Origin: SHLQ01 sp033344795
Lineage (GTDB): Bacteria > Actinomycetota > Acidimicrobiia > Acidimicrobiales > SHLQ01
Reading direction: 5' to 3'
Length of the DNA: 64,000 nt
Assembly (NCBI GenBank): GCA_033344795.1
Contig: JAWPMS010000001.1
Span: 1,550,001 to 1,614,000 of the forward strand
Each line of letters starts with the position of its first letter. Position 1 is the first letter of the stretch. The position numbers and the translations under genes are program-made. The notes below the pieces were generated by a model. That model was not told the DNA's origin. It was given only the letters and a program-made list of their open reading frames with translations, and made no database searches. Positions 17,897 to 26,498 of this stretch are shown here, in pieces.

Positions 17897-19309
17897 CTAG
17901 CCTTGTGAGCCGACGGAGTAGGTGAAGTTGCGACTGCCCACCTCGACCATCATGCCGTCCTGAAGCGAGACCGATTGGCCGGCGCGAAGCCGTGTTCGCG
18001 TCTGTCGCTCGCCGTGAAGGATCGTGTAGGTGCCGTTCTCGGAGTTCATGTCATGAATCTCGACATCCCACCCGACGGTGCGGACCTCCACCTGGACAGG
18101 GGAGACGCCTCCGAGACCATCGTCGAGACGCACGACCGTGGCTGGTTCGCCATCGATCTCGTACCCCTGCGGAACATCGGATCCGATTGCCGCGGGTCGA
18201 TCAACAGCAAGAACGGCGCCATCGTCGAACGTCAACTGACCAAGAATTGGACGATTGCCCATGATCATCTCGGCGTCGGAATCGACGGCCAACCCGCACG
18301 AGCGGCACTTGAGATCGTCTCCATTGGTCAGGTGACCATCTGGGCACAACACGCCACGTAGTTGTGGGCGGGCTGGGGCCAGCGTGGTCGTCGATGGACT
18401 ACCAGCAGTCGGGATTTCTGGAGGTGTCTCGGCGGCTGGGGTGACCGAAGCTTCTTCGTTGGCGGCCGGCACTTCATCGTCACTCGATCCACCGAACTCG
18501 CCTGTATGGGAAGCCTCTTCGACTGATTTCTCACCTTGGGCGTCCGGCACATCGTCGTCACGTGCGAGATCATCTAGTCCATTGAGCGGATCTTCGCGAT
18601 GTCGCTCATCGAGTCGGGCGAACATGCCTTTGAGCCGTCGGGCTTCCGCGTCATATTCGTCTTCCAAGGAAGGCGCACGCTCGGTCGGCGCTGCCGGCGT
18701 TTCGTCGGCTCCGTTCGTCTCGACTGACTCGGTCGCCACAGTCTCTTCGGTCGCCACGGTCTCTTCGGATGGAACGGGCGGTGGTGCGGCAGCGGCTGTC
18801 GACTTGTCTTCATTCGAGTCGATCCAGCGCCCGGAGGACGGCATGGGTCCGGCGGTATCGAGGAGGAACCCGCCGGCAGGGACAACACCGTCGCGAAGGA
18901 CGCCGACGATGATCGAGTCGGATTGTTGACCCGCGCGGACCTGGCCGACGACGCCGTGGATGGCGACATCGATCCATGTGCTCGAATCGCAACCGTTCAA
19001 CGTGTGTTCAGTGCCGTCGGTGGTGACCGACAAGGTGGTGTCGCCGAACACGAGGGCGGCGACCCGATCTTCCCCGATCGAGACGCAGGCGACGTCAGGG
19101 TGTGCGTCGAAGTTCGATTCAGCAATTCCGGCGGTCAGGGTTCGAACCACCTCATGCCACGGCGCATCCGCGAGTGCGTTGAGGCGCACCAACAGCTCAT
19201 TCAGCTGGGACTCATCACCCTTTGCGAACGCGGTGAGGTTCGGGAGGTGAGCAACGATTCCCTCTCCTGATGAAACGTGGATGCCACGGGCCCTGTGATC
19301 AACCGACAT
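17897..19309 (-). CDS. FHA-like domain protein with zinc ribbon
   Basis: A 470-residue protein. Residues 1-155 form an unrecognised alpha-beta domain. Residues 165-315 are low-complexity and acidic. A possible zinc-binding site uses C322, H326, C335 and C338 (LCPDGH, CRSCG). The C-terminal region (about 350-468) resembles an FHA domain, with SENGTYT near its end. The usual phosphothreonine-contacting GR and SRxH positions read GS and SPVQ, so phosphopeptide binding may be lost. It lies 90 bases downstream of a second FHA gene on the same strand, probably in one operon. Function unknown. Confidence 0.7.
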   Translation of the reverse strand: MSVDHRARGIHVSSGEGIVAHLPNLTAFAKGDESQLNELLVRLNALADAPWHEVVRTLTAGIAESNFDAHPDVACVSIGEDRVAALVFGDTTLSVTTDGTEHTLNGCDSSTWIDVAIHGVVGQVRAGQQSDSIIVGVLRDGVVPAGGFLLDTAGPMPSSGRWIDSNEDKSTAAAAPPPVPSEETVATEETVATESVETNGADETPAAPTERAPSLEDEYDAEARRLKGMFARLDERHREDPLNGLDDLARDDDVPDAQGEKSVEEASHTGEFGGSSDDEVPAANEEASVTPAAETPPEIPTAGSPSTTTLAPARPQLRGVLCPDGHLTNGDDLKCRSCGLAVDSDAEMIMGNRPILGQLTFDDGAVLAVDRPAAIGSDVPQGYEIDGEPATVVRLDDGLGGVSPVQVEVRTVGWDVEIHDMNSENGTYTILHGERQTRTRLRAGQSVSLQDGMMVEVGSRNFTYSVGSQG

Positions 19310-19399
19310 TGAGAACTCCCTCGCGGAATGACAATGTGGCTATCGGCCGTATTCCAAACAAACAAAGGAATTCGTTTGGTCGGCCTGAGCTGAACGCTC

Positions 19400-20203
19400 T
19401 CAGCGAACCTGCAGAGTTGTGTCGCCAACACGTATCTGATCGCCGGATTCGACGATCTGAGGTGTTTCGGCGGAGACCTTCACCGATTGCCCGGTCGATC
19501 CTCGTATGACCCAGGTGCCGTTGTGTGATCCCTTGTCGAACACGCTGAGGGCCCCCGCCGTAGGCCACAATTCCGCGTGCAAACGCGAGACCGCCGGGTC
19601 GCTCAGGATCAGGGGTTCCAGCGCTTCGTTGAAGTCGGAGTGTGAGTATGGCCACCGTCCAAGAACCAGGCCGTTTCCGACCACGATGGTCTGTCCGTCG
19701 AGCTCGAGCTCGAGATCGCTCGACGGCAAATGGGCGGCGGTGTCGCGAGGACCCGCAGTGCCCCAGCCTCGGTGCATGTGCAACCGTAGGCCCCCGGCTC
19801 GAACGACACCTTCGACCAACATGCCCGAGGCTTCTTCGGCGTCGTCATCAGCAGCGAGGCTGGTGATCTTGCCAACGGTGACGATCTCGGTGGTGGTGCC
19901 GATGTCGAGCTGGTGGGTCTGATCGGTCTCGGCCTCGGTGACCGTGAGGCCAGACGTCAGCTCATAACTCATGAGTCGAACCGACGACTCAAGTCCGACC
20001 AGGAGCATCGTGGGCAGAGGTCTGCCCGAGTGGATCCAGTCGCGAAGCGTGGCGAAACTCTCATCCACGTCGCGTGGAATGAGCAGCGGTTCGATCACAT
20101 CGTGTGCGACATCGATCGATTCGGAATTGGGGAGGTAGACGATTCGTTCGTTCTCACGAGCGAGCCAGCCGGCACCCGAAGTCATCTCTACAAGAACATC
20201 CAT
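19400..20203 (-). CDS. FHA domain protein
   Basis: A protein of about 267 residues. The N-terminal part (1-160) resembles the matching region of the neighbouring FHA gene product in length and composition. The C-terminal FHA domain is intact, with LGRWPYS, SRLHAEL and GSHNGTWV carrying the phosphothreonine-binding residues. FHA proteins read Ser/Thr-kinase signals, but no kinase is in the window. The start could be 20233, which would overlap the divergent racemase promoter. I prefer the ATG at 20203. Confidence 0.8.
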   Translation of the reverse strand: MDVLVEMTSGAGWLARENERIVYLPNSESIDVAHDVIEPLLIPRDVDESFATLRDWIHSGRPLPTMLLVGLESSVRLMSYELTSGLTVTEAETDQTHQLDIGTTTEIVTVGKITSLAADDDAEEASGMLVEGVVRAGGLRLHMHRGWGTAGPRDTAAHLPSSDLELELDGQTIVVGNGLVLGRWPYSHSDFNEALEPLILSDPAVSRLHAELWPTAGALSVFDKGSHNGTWVIRGSTGQSVKVSAETPQIVESGDQIRVGDTTLQVR

Positions 20204-20236
20204 CGTCGAGCAGTATCGCACAGGCAGACTCATGCG

Positions 20237-20926
20237 ATGAAGACAATTGGATTGCTTGGCGGGATGAGCTGGGAATCATCGGTTCATTACGAGGAACTGA
20301 TCAATACCGAGGTGAGAGAACGATTGGGCGGCGTGCACTCCGCCGACCTGATCATCCGCAGCTACGACTTCGCTCAAATCGAAGCTCTTCAGGCGAGCGG
20401 AGACTGGGAACGGGCCGGGCAGGTTCTGGCCGCCGATGCGTCGCGACTCGTCGTTGCCGGCGCTGAACTCATCGTCTTGTGCACCAACACGATGCACCGG
20501 GTCTCCGACGCCATTGAGCAAGCGATCGACGTTCCCTTCGTGCACTTGGGAGATGCGACTGCCAAGGCCGTGCTCGAGAAGGGTCTTTCCTCTGTTGGCC
20601 TGCTCGGCACACGGTTCACGATGCAAGAGGCGTTCTATCGAGAACGACTCGAATCTCATGGGCTCACAGTGCTCGTACCGAGTGAGGAAGAGCAGACGAT
20701 CATCCACGATGTGATCTACGACGAGCTGGTGCAGGGTGTTTTGAGTCGCGAGAGTCGAGAGCAGTATCTGGACATCATCGACCGGCTGGGGTCGTCCGGG
20801 GCAGAGGGCGTCATCGCCGGATGTACCGAGATCGAGTTGCTGGTAGCAGCCGATGACGTGTTCTTGCCGTATTTCGCCACCACACAAATTCATGCCGAGG
20901 CTGCTGTCGCTGCTGCATTCACCTGA
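20237..20926 (+). CDS. Aspartate/glutamate racemase family protein
   Basis: A 229-residue enzyme beginning MKTIGLLGGMSWESSVHYY-like, the usual start of the amino-acid racemase family. Both catalytic cysteines are present, in LCTNTMH and AGCTEIELL. It should interconvert D- and L-aspartate or a related acidic amino acid by a two-base mechanism, without a cofactor. I chose the ATG at 20237 because the protein then starts at the family N-terminus. An upstream in-frame extension overlaps the opposite FHA gene. The two genes are divergent, about 33 bases apart. Confidence 0.92.
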   Translation: MKTIGLLGGMSWESSVHYEELINTEVRERLGGVHSADLIIRSYDFAQIEALQASGDWERAGQVLAADASRLVVAGAELIVLCTNTMHRVSDAIEQAIDVPFVHLGDATAKAVLEKGLSSVGLLGTRFTMQEAFYRERLESHGLTVLVPSEEEQTIIHDVIYDELVQGVLSRESREQYLDIIDRLGSSGAEGVIAGCTEIELLVAADDVFLPYFATTQIHAEAAVAAAFT

Positions 20927-20973
20927 TTCGGTAGGACCTCAATCTTGACACTTCTGGTGCCGATTGAACGTTC

Positions 20974-22527
20974 GTGGACGAAAAGGCGACGATTTCGGGG
21001 GCGAAGCCGACCTTGTTTTCGCGTGCCACCCTCCCAATTCTCATTGGGTTGCTTGGTTTAGCGGTCACGACGCTGATGGCCATCGTCCAGCAAGACGCCG
21101 CTGAACGAGAGCAGGAGCTCATATTCGAACAAGCGGTCGAACGGCAACAGCTCGTGGTGTCAGACGGCGTGACAGGCCATCTGGACGAGCTCGACGAGGC
21201 TGTCGAGTTCGTCTCGGCAGTCTTTCCCAGCGATGTTGACGAATATCGTCGGTTCTTCAACAGCTCGACCCTGGTTGGTCAGCTGTCCAATCTCGATCCA
21301 GGAGTCTTCGTCGTCGAGATCATCCAACCGGAGGAGATCGCGAATCTCGAAGCGCGCGAGGCTGCGCTCGGAAACGACGATTTTCGCGTGCAGGTCTTGG
21401 AGCCGCCGGTGCACGAATCGCTACTCGTCGTTACCCGAACGTCGAGGGAGGTGCGGTTCGGACCAATCTCGATCGAAGGTCTGGAGGTCTCCAATTTCGT
21501 CTCCGAGGTTCTTGGCGGAGACGAGCCACCGACCGGCCAGGCGATCGAGCCACTCGACACGGACTCGTTGCTCGCGCAATTTCTCGTGTCCGGTCAAGCG
21601 CTCGGTGTTCGGGAGGAAACCCCAGCCACGATCATTGCCGTGACGAACTCGATCCCACACGCCGCCACGGGCGAAACCGTTGCGTGGGTGATTCGCCTGT
21701 TCGATCCGCGGATGCTCCTCACCGGGCTCGACACCGGCATCGACCGTCGACTCAATGTCGAAGTATCGATGGATGTGCTCCCGAGCCCGGTCACGCTCGG
21801 GGAGACCGATGAACCTCTGCTGTTCAGCGACGCGCCCTTGTCCGCTGAGGAAACCACCACGACGTCAGGCCTCGATTGGACCACCCGCATCTGGGCGTCG
21901 TCGGAGTTCGGTGTTCCAACCCGACTTCTCGACCAAGGCGGGACGTGGACATTTGGCTTGCTCGTCACGTCTGCCGTGGTACTGGGAGCCGTCTGGCGAG
22001 CGGTACAAGAATTCCGCTTGAGCCGGGCGAACTTCGAGCTCGAGCATGCACGTACCTTGGCTTCCACCGACTCGCTCACGGGGTTGTTGAACCGCCAAGG
22101 ATTCATCGATGGCGTGAGGTCTCTGGACCCGAGCGCGAGTGGCACGTTGTACTTCATCGACCTGGATGGATTCAAACAGGTCAACGACACGCGCGGTCAT
22201 GAGGCGGGGGATCTGGTGCTTCGTGAAGCCGCCACGCTGTTGTCGAGCCAGTTTCGTTCGATCGACTTGGTGGGCCGGTTTGGCGGCGACGAGTTTGCCG
22301 TCTTCACCCCAGAGCTCGTGGGCGAGGATCACCACGCCCAACTCTCGAGGCGTGTGATCGATTCGCTGTCCGTTCTCGAAGACGAAGTCAGCTGCAGCGT
22401 CGGTGCGACAACCAAGGCTCCTCACGACCCGGTCGATGTCCTGGAACTCGTCAGGCGAGCCGATGAGGCCATGTACCGAGCCAAGCAACTCGGTGGCGGA
22501 CGTTTCGAATCGAGCAAGGTCGCGTAG
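20974..22527 (+). CDS. CHASE-domain diguanylate cyclase
   Basis: A 517-residue protein with membrane segments at about 18-38 and 327-347 that flank an extracytoplasmic region (about 40-325) resembling a CHASE ligand-sensing domain. The cytoplasmic C-terminal domain has DSLTGLLNRQGF, FIDLDGFKQVND and an intact active site GRFGGDEFAVF. It should make c-di-GMP from GTP in response to an extracellular ligand. There is no RxxD inhibitory site exactly upstream. The start is a GTG at 20974. It is the only intact GGDEF protein in the window and could oppose the HD-GYP and EAL proteins. Confidence 0.9.
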   Translation: MDEKATISGAKPTLFSRATLPILIGLLGLAVTTLMAIVQQDAAEREQELIFEQAVERQQLVVSDGVTGHLDELDEAVEFVSAVFPSDVDEYRRFFNSSTLVGQLSNLDPGVFVVEIIQPEEIANLEAREAALGNDDFRVQVLEPPVHESLLVVTRTSREVRFGPISIEGLEVSNFVSEVLGGDEPPTGQAIEPLDTDSLLAQFLVSGQALGVREETPATIIAVTNSIPHAATGETVAWVIRLFDPRMLLTGLDTGIDRRLNVEVSMDVLPSPVTLGETDEPLLFSDAPLSAEETTTTSGLDWTTRIWASSEFGVPTRLLDQGGTWTFGLLVTSAVVLGAVWRAVQEFRLSRANFELEHARTLASTDSLTGLLNRQGFIDGVRSLDPSASGTLYFIDLDGFKQVNDTRGHEAGDLVLREAATLLSSQFRSIDLVGRFGGDEFAVFTPELVGEDHHAQLSRRVIDSLSVLEDEVSCSVGATTKAPHDPVDVLELVRRADEAMYRAKQLGGGRFESSKVA

Positions 22528-22602
22528 TCGCCGTCTCGGTCGTGTCATCGCGGTCTCGAGGTCTTTTGATATCTCGCCGCGTCGCCTCGATAGCCTTCGG
22601 TC

Positions 22603-23643
22603 ATGAAGATCTCGATGACCATCACGTACAGCGACGATCCGCTCAAGGCGGTTGCGCATGCACAAGCCATGGAGAAGGCTGGAGTGGATCAGGCGTGGGT
22701 CGCCGAGGCCTACAGCTTCGACGCTGTCTCGACGCTCGGATTTCTCGCCGCCAGTACCGAGTCCATGGAGCTTGTCTCCGGCATCTTGCCGATCTACACC
22801 CGAACGCCGACGCTCATCGCAATGACGGCCGCAACGCTCGACTCGCTGTCAGGTGGCCGATTCGCCCTCGGTCTCGGTGCGTCTGGGCCGCAGGTGATCG
22901 AAGGTTGGCATGGGGTTCCGTACGATCGTCCGCTCGGCCGCACCCGAGAGATCATCGAGATCTGCCGAAAGGTGTGGAAGCGCGAGCGCCTGGAACATGA
23001 TGGGCGCAATTATCAGATGCCGCTCTCTGCGGACAAAGGCACGGGTCTTGGCAAACCGCTGAAGCTCATCAACACGCCGTTGCGAGAAGACATCCCCGTC
23101 TACATCGCGTCAATCGGTGAGAAGAACGTCGAGTTGACCGCTGAGATCGCGAACGGGTGGATCCCGGTCTTCTTCCATCCGGAGAAGGCGAAGGCCGCTT
23201 GGGGCGGATCCCTCGATGCCGGGTTGGCGAAGCGAGATCCAGCGCTTGGAGCTCTCCAGATTATCGCCGGGGGCATGGCTGCGATCACGAAGACAGAGGA
23301 AGAGGCGGTTGCCATGCGCAACTTCGCTCGACCGAACGCGGCGCTCTACATCGGTGGCATGGGAGCGAAATCGAAGAACTTCTACAACACACTGTTTGCT
23401 CGCTACGGCTACGAAGCCGAAGCCGAGGTCATCCAGGACCTGTACCTCTCGGGCAAGAAGGACGAAGCGGCCGCTGCGATCCCCGACGAATTCCTCGCTG
23501 CCACGAACCTCGTCGGTACCGAAGGGTTTCTGAAGGAACGGCTCGCCGCGTTCGCCGAAGCAGGAGTGACGAGTCTCACGCTGCACCCAGCGGGTGACGA
23601 TCCGCTCGCCGTCGTTTCCCAGATCAAGGAATGGGCGAACTGA
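22603..23643 (+). CDS. LLM-class F420-dependent oxidoreductase (MER-like)
   Basis: A 346-residue luciferase-like TIM-barrel protein. It opens MKISMTITYSDDPLKAV and carries GRFALGLGASGPQVIEGWHG and PVYIASIGEKNVELTAEIANGW, typical of F420-dependent oxidoreductases in actinobacteria. It belongs to a different subgroup from the product at 4785-5657. The substrate is unknown. The ATG start at 22603 fits the family N-terminus. It is followed by an inverted repeat that probably terminates both this gene and the convergent hydrolase. Confidence 0.9.
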   Translation: MKISMTITYSDDPLKAVAHAQAMEKAGVDQAWVAEAYSFDAVSTLGFLAASTESMELVSGILPIYTRTPTLIAMTAATLDSLSGGRFALGLGASGPQVIEGWHGVPYDRPLGRTREIIEICRKVWKRERLEHDGRNYQMPLSADKGTGLGKPLKLINTPLREDIPVYIASIGEKNVELTAEIANGWIPVFFHPEKAKAAWGGSLDAGLAKRDPALGALQIIAGGMAAITKTEEEAVAMRNFARPNAALYIGGMGAKSKNFYNTLFARYGYEAEAEVIQDLYLSGKKDEAAAAIPDEFLAATNLVGTEGFLKERLAAFAEAGVTSLTLHPAGDDPLAVVSQIKEWAN

Positions 23644-23666
23644 GCTCTCGTTCCCGGCGAGCTCAG
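23640..23666. terminator. Candidate bidirectional terminator
   Basis: CTGAGCTC and GAGCTCAG form a perfect 8-bp inverted repeat around an 11-base loop. It spans the stop codons of two convergent genes. There is no T-run, so it is a weak candidate. Confidence 0.35.
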
Positions 23667-24502
23667 CTCGGATGATCAGCCAGAGCTTCGACCATGGCCA
23701 AGGCGACCGAGACGGGGTCCTGGAGGGGACCAAAGTGTGTCAGCGTGGGAAAGTCTCGTAGACGTCCATTGGGGAGTTCGGTCGCGACCGTGCTGGCAAT
23801 CTGCGCAGGCCATCCGCCATCGCCGCTTCGGGCAACGACGACCCCAAGTTCGATCTCTGGGAGCATCTCCAGGCTGAGCTCACCTGCGTTCGTGAACGTC
23901 GCCGCTTCACTCTCGGGACGGCACTTGAGCGTGATGCCCTCATCGGTCTCCACAAAGCCGTGACGCACATAGTCATTCAGCACGTCGGCTCGAAAGAGGC
24001 CGAGCGGTGGCCGGGAGGCGTATCGCTGTAGTGCTTCTCCCCGCGACGCGAACGTCCTGGTCCTGCCGAGAGCCGCCTTCGAGAGCGGTGACTCGCCAGT
24101 GTCGCTGAAAGGGCCGGGGGGAACGATCGGTTCGAACAGCAGCGCGGACCTGAACGTTCCTGGGCTCCGACGCTCGACTTCCAAGACGGCGGCACCCCCC
24201 ATCGAGTGACCAAAAGCATGCAGCGTGGGTGCGCCGAGATAGTCGATCACCGCCTGCAGGTCATCGGCCATGCGATGCCAGGAGAACTGCTCATAGTCGT
24301 CTGGGGTGGCCGAATCACCGTGTGCACGGAAGTCGAGTGCCACCACGCGAGCTTGGTTGGCCAATTCGCGCGCGAACGCTGCGTACACCTGCCCGAGGAA
24401 GCCGGTGGCATGGGCGACGATCAGCGTCACGTCGCCTTGGCCGCCAAGGTCATGGACGGCGATCGGGCCAACGTCGCCATCGATCATGGTTGATGTGGTC
24501 AT
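23663..24502 (-). CDS. Alpha/beta hydrolase
   Basis: A 279-residue alpha/beta-hydrolase with nucleophile elbow GHSMGGAA, an oxyanion-region VAHATGF, and a C-terminal histidine in LTHFGPLQ. Substrate unknown. The ATG at 24502 overlaps the stop codon of the upstream NUDIX gene in an ATGA arrangement, so translation is probably coupled. An extension to 24616 would be read inside that gene and lacks family residues. Confidence 0.85.
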   Translation of the reverse strand: MTTSTMIDGDVGPIAVHDLGGQGDVTLIVAHATGFLGQVYAAFARELANQARVVALDFRAHGDSATPDDYEQFSWHRMADDLQAVIDYLGAPTLHAFGHSMGGAAVLEVERRSPGTFRSALLFEPIVPPGPFSDTGESPLSKAALGRTRTFASRGEALQRYASRPPLGLFRADVLNDYVRHGFVETDEGITLKCRPESEAATFTNAGELSLEMLPEIELGVVVARSGDGGWPAQIASTVATELPNGRLRDFPTLTHFGPLQDPVSVALAMVEALADHPS

Positions 24503-25026
24503 AGCCGTTCGTATGTCCAATCCTTCGGGCGGTCGCCGTCGTAGGGCATCGTGCCGTGAAACGTTCGAGGGTCGTCGTCGAAGACCAGTGGCAAGAAGTA
24601 GCGATCGCCCGCCCACATCGGGAGGTTCGCTTCGTCTCTGATGACTGGATCGTCAGCGCAGGCGGCCAGGAGACGGGTGCGCTCGATCCACTCGAGGGCT
24701 CCCTCCTCATTGGTGAGAGGAGGTTCGCCCGTCCAGCTCGTGACGAGAAAGATGAAGCCCATCCAATCTTCGTTCTTCGGCCCAAAACTCGACCATGTGA
24801 TCGTTCCACGGAGCTGGAGCGAATCAAGGGTCACGCCAGCTTCCTCATGAAGCTCGCGTCGAACGCCACGGATGACGTCTTCGTCGAGTTCGAGTTTGCC
24901 TCCAAGGCCGTTGACCTTCCCGAAGTGATCGTCATCTGGACGGGCATCCCTTCTGACCATCAGGACTCGGTCGGTCTCTTGATCCCAGAGGTAGGCCAGG
25001 GTTCCGACGATCGGCGTGAACGGCAT
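24499..25026 (-). CDS. NUDIX hydrolase (8-oxo-dGTP diphosphatase-like)
   Basis: A 175-residue protein with a complete Nudix box (GKLELDEDVIRGVRRELHEEAGV, about residues 43-65). It probably hydrolyses an oxidised nucleotide or other nucleoside diphosphate compound. The N-terminal segment PIVGTLAYLWD and the W-rich C-terminus resemble bacterial MutT-like members of this length. It is the first gene of a coupled pair with the alpha/beta hydrolase. A palindromic repeat cluster lies eight bases upstream of its start. Confidence 0.88.
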   Translation of the reverse strand: MPFTPIVGTLAYLWDQETDRVLMVRRDARPDDDHFGKVNGLGGKLELDEDVIRGVRRELHEEAGVTLDSLQLRGTITWSSFGPKNEDWMGFIFLVTSWTGEPPLTNEEGALEWIERTRLLAACADDPVIRDEANLPMWAGDRYFLPLVFDDDPRTFHGTMPYDGDRPKDWTYERL

Positions 25027-25033
25027 CGAGCCA

Positions 25034-25106
25034 ACCTAGGGGTCTGACCCCTTTTTCCAAAAAGGGGTCAGACCCCATTGCTGAGAAAGGGGTCAGACCC
25101 CTAGGT
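25034..25106. repeat. REP-like palindrome cluster (three units) upstream of RAYT
   Basis: Three copies of a 13-base palindrome (GGGGTC, one base, GACCCC) occur here. The first two form perfect 18-bp inverted arms at 25039-25056 and 25059-25076 with a two-base loop. The first and third form perfect 21-bp arms at 25034-25054 and 25086-25106. The same unit recurs downstream of the adjacent transposase and again near 40.8 kb. This arrangement is typical of REP/BIME elements mobilised by RAYT proteins. Confidence 0.9.
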
Positions 25107-25189
25107 CGCCCAGTTGTCAGATGGCTCTGCGAAGTTCTACCGTTTGAACACCGCTTCCCCCGGACGACTAGGCAACTCAGGAGAAACCT

Positions 25190-25834
25190 GTGCCTCGACC
25201 AATCCGGATCCAATTCCCTGGCGCGTGGTACCACGTGATGAACAGACGGGCGGGAGGTGATGTGCTCTTCCGCGACACGTTCGATCGTTTGTTCTTCCTT
25301 TCGCTTGTCGAAGAGGCGGTCAGAACCACCAATATCGAGATTCATGCGTATTGCCTAATGGGCAACCACTTCCATCTCTTGATTCGAACGCCCGAGCCAA
25401 CTCTTGATCGTGCGATGCAGCTCGTGGGAGGCAAATACGCCCGATATTTCAACGATCGATTAGGGCGAGACGGCTCGGTGTGTCGTGGTCGATATCGAGC
25501 GATCGTTGTCGACTCCGAGCGCTATCTTCTGGCGGTCTCGCGCTACATCCATCGCAACCCGTTGGAGCTGGGCATCACCTCGATTGCGTATTATGGCTGG
25601 TCGAGTTACTCAGCGTTTCTTGGTGCGAGACCGCCCCAAGAATGGCTGACCCTCACGGACACTCTCGAACTCGCAGGTGGGCCGGCGAAGTACGAAGCGC
25701 TCGTCGAGAGCTCGCTCCCATCAGAGATCGAACAGCTCTACAACCGAAAGCATCATCCCTCGATCATCGGCACCCGAGAATTCACGTCTGCCGTTCGAAG
25801 GGGGTCTGACCCCCTGGGGCGAAAAGGGGTCTGA
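25190..25834 (+). CDS. REP-associated tyrosine transposase (RAYT, Y1 family)
   Basis: A 214-residue protein of the IS200/IS605-like Y1 transposase superfamily. It begins with PRPIRIQFPGAWYHVMNR, carries the metal-binding HUH motif in GNHFHLLI, and has a tyrosine in GGKYARYF at the position expected for the nucleophile. RYRAIVVDSERYLLAVSRYIHRNP is typical of RAYTs. The start is a GTG at 25190 with CAGGAGA just upstream. Palindromic units flank the gene on both sides, and its own last codons run into a downstream unit. RAYTs are usually single-copy and domesticated, and process REP palindromes. Confidence 0.9.
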   Translation: MPRPIRIQFPGAWYHVMNRRAGGDVLFRDTFDRLFFLSLVEEAVRTTNIEIHAYCLMGNHFHLLIRTPEPTLDRAMQLVGGKYARYFNDRLGRDGSVCRGRYRAIVVDSERYLLAVSRYIHRNPLELGITSIAYYGWSSYSAFLGARPPQEWLTLTDTLELAGGPAKYEALVESSLPSEIEQLYNRKHHPSIIGTREFTSAVRRGSDPLGRKGV

Positions 25835-25838
25835 CCCC
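25801..25838. repeat. REP-like palindromes (two units) at the RAYT 3' end
   Basis: Two direct copies of the GGGGTC-T-GACCCC palindrome lie at 25801-25813 and 25826-25838. The first falls inside the last codons of the RAYT gene. Together with the upstream cluster they bracket the transposase. Confidence 0.88.
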
Positions 25839-25880
25839 TTTGGGGTCGGTGGTGTGGTGAACGGGCGGTCGGCCGGTTGG

Positions 25881-26498
25881 TCAGTTGACGTGAAGATCGG
25901 CTGTCATGCCGACTGGGGCCACGCCTGGGACACGTGACGGACGTGAGAACAACTCGTCCATCAGTGGGATGAAGTCCGCGATGGGAATGTTCGGATAGTC
26001 GGGGTCAAAGCAGTTCTGGTCGTAGTTGTGACAGAACTTTACGCACGCTTCGTAGTGCTCGTGCTCGCGGTGGACGTCGCGTGCGTTTCGATCGCCATCG
26101 AAGTGGTGGAAGTAGTAGTACCCCTGGAACAATCCATGATGCTGCACAACCCAATGTGTCTCGTCATCGACGTACGGGCGAAGAATCGACGCCGCCATCG
26201 CGCTGTGATTGGCCGGTGCGACCGAGTCTCCGATGTCATGGAGAAGAGCAGCCACGACGAGGTCGAGCGACTCCTCGGCCCGCAGAGCCCGAGACGCCGA
26301 CTGCAGAGAATGTTCGTATCGATCAATCTGGTAGCCGAGCTTTGGACCCTTCATCACCGTGAGGAGATTGACGAGGTTCTCCACCAGCTCGCCCTGCGAG
26401 TGCTCTTCATACAGCTGCCCAAGCATCTCGTAATCGGCTTGGGTGCCCTCGTTCATCTCTGTCCACGCAACTGGCTCCATGCCCTGGACGTTACTCAA
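25881..26498 (-). CDS. HD-domain protein, PhnZ/MIOX-like predicted diiron oxygenase, in TPP operon
   Basis: A 205-residue HD-superfamily protein. Candidate metal ligands are H63 (RYEHSLQSA), H87-D88 (LLHDIGD), H98, H120/H121 (VVQHHGLFQ) and D160 (FCHNYDQNC). The EHxLQxA segment and the ligand order resemble PhnZ/TmpB-type mixed-valent diiron oxygenases more than ordinary phosphohydrolases. It starts with a TTG overlapping the stop of the thiamine permease gene by four bases (ATG at 26480 is an alternative), so it is the third gene of a TPP-riboswitch operon. Oxidative salvage or breakdown of a thiamine-like compound is a reasonable guess but not shown. Confidence 0.75.
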   Translation of the reverse strand: MSNVQGMEPVAWTEMNEGTQADYEMLGQLYEEHSQGELVENLVNLLTVMKGPKLGYQIDRYEHSLQSASRALRAEESLDLVVAALLHDIGDSVAPANHSAMAASILRPYVDDETHWVVQHHGLFQGYYYFHHFDGDRNARDVHREHEHYEACVKFCHNYDQNCFDPDYPNIPIADFIPLMDELFSRPSRVPGVAPVGMTADLHVN

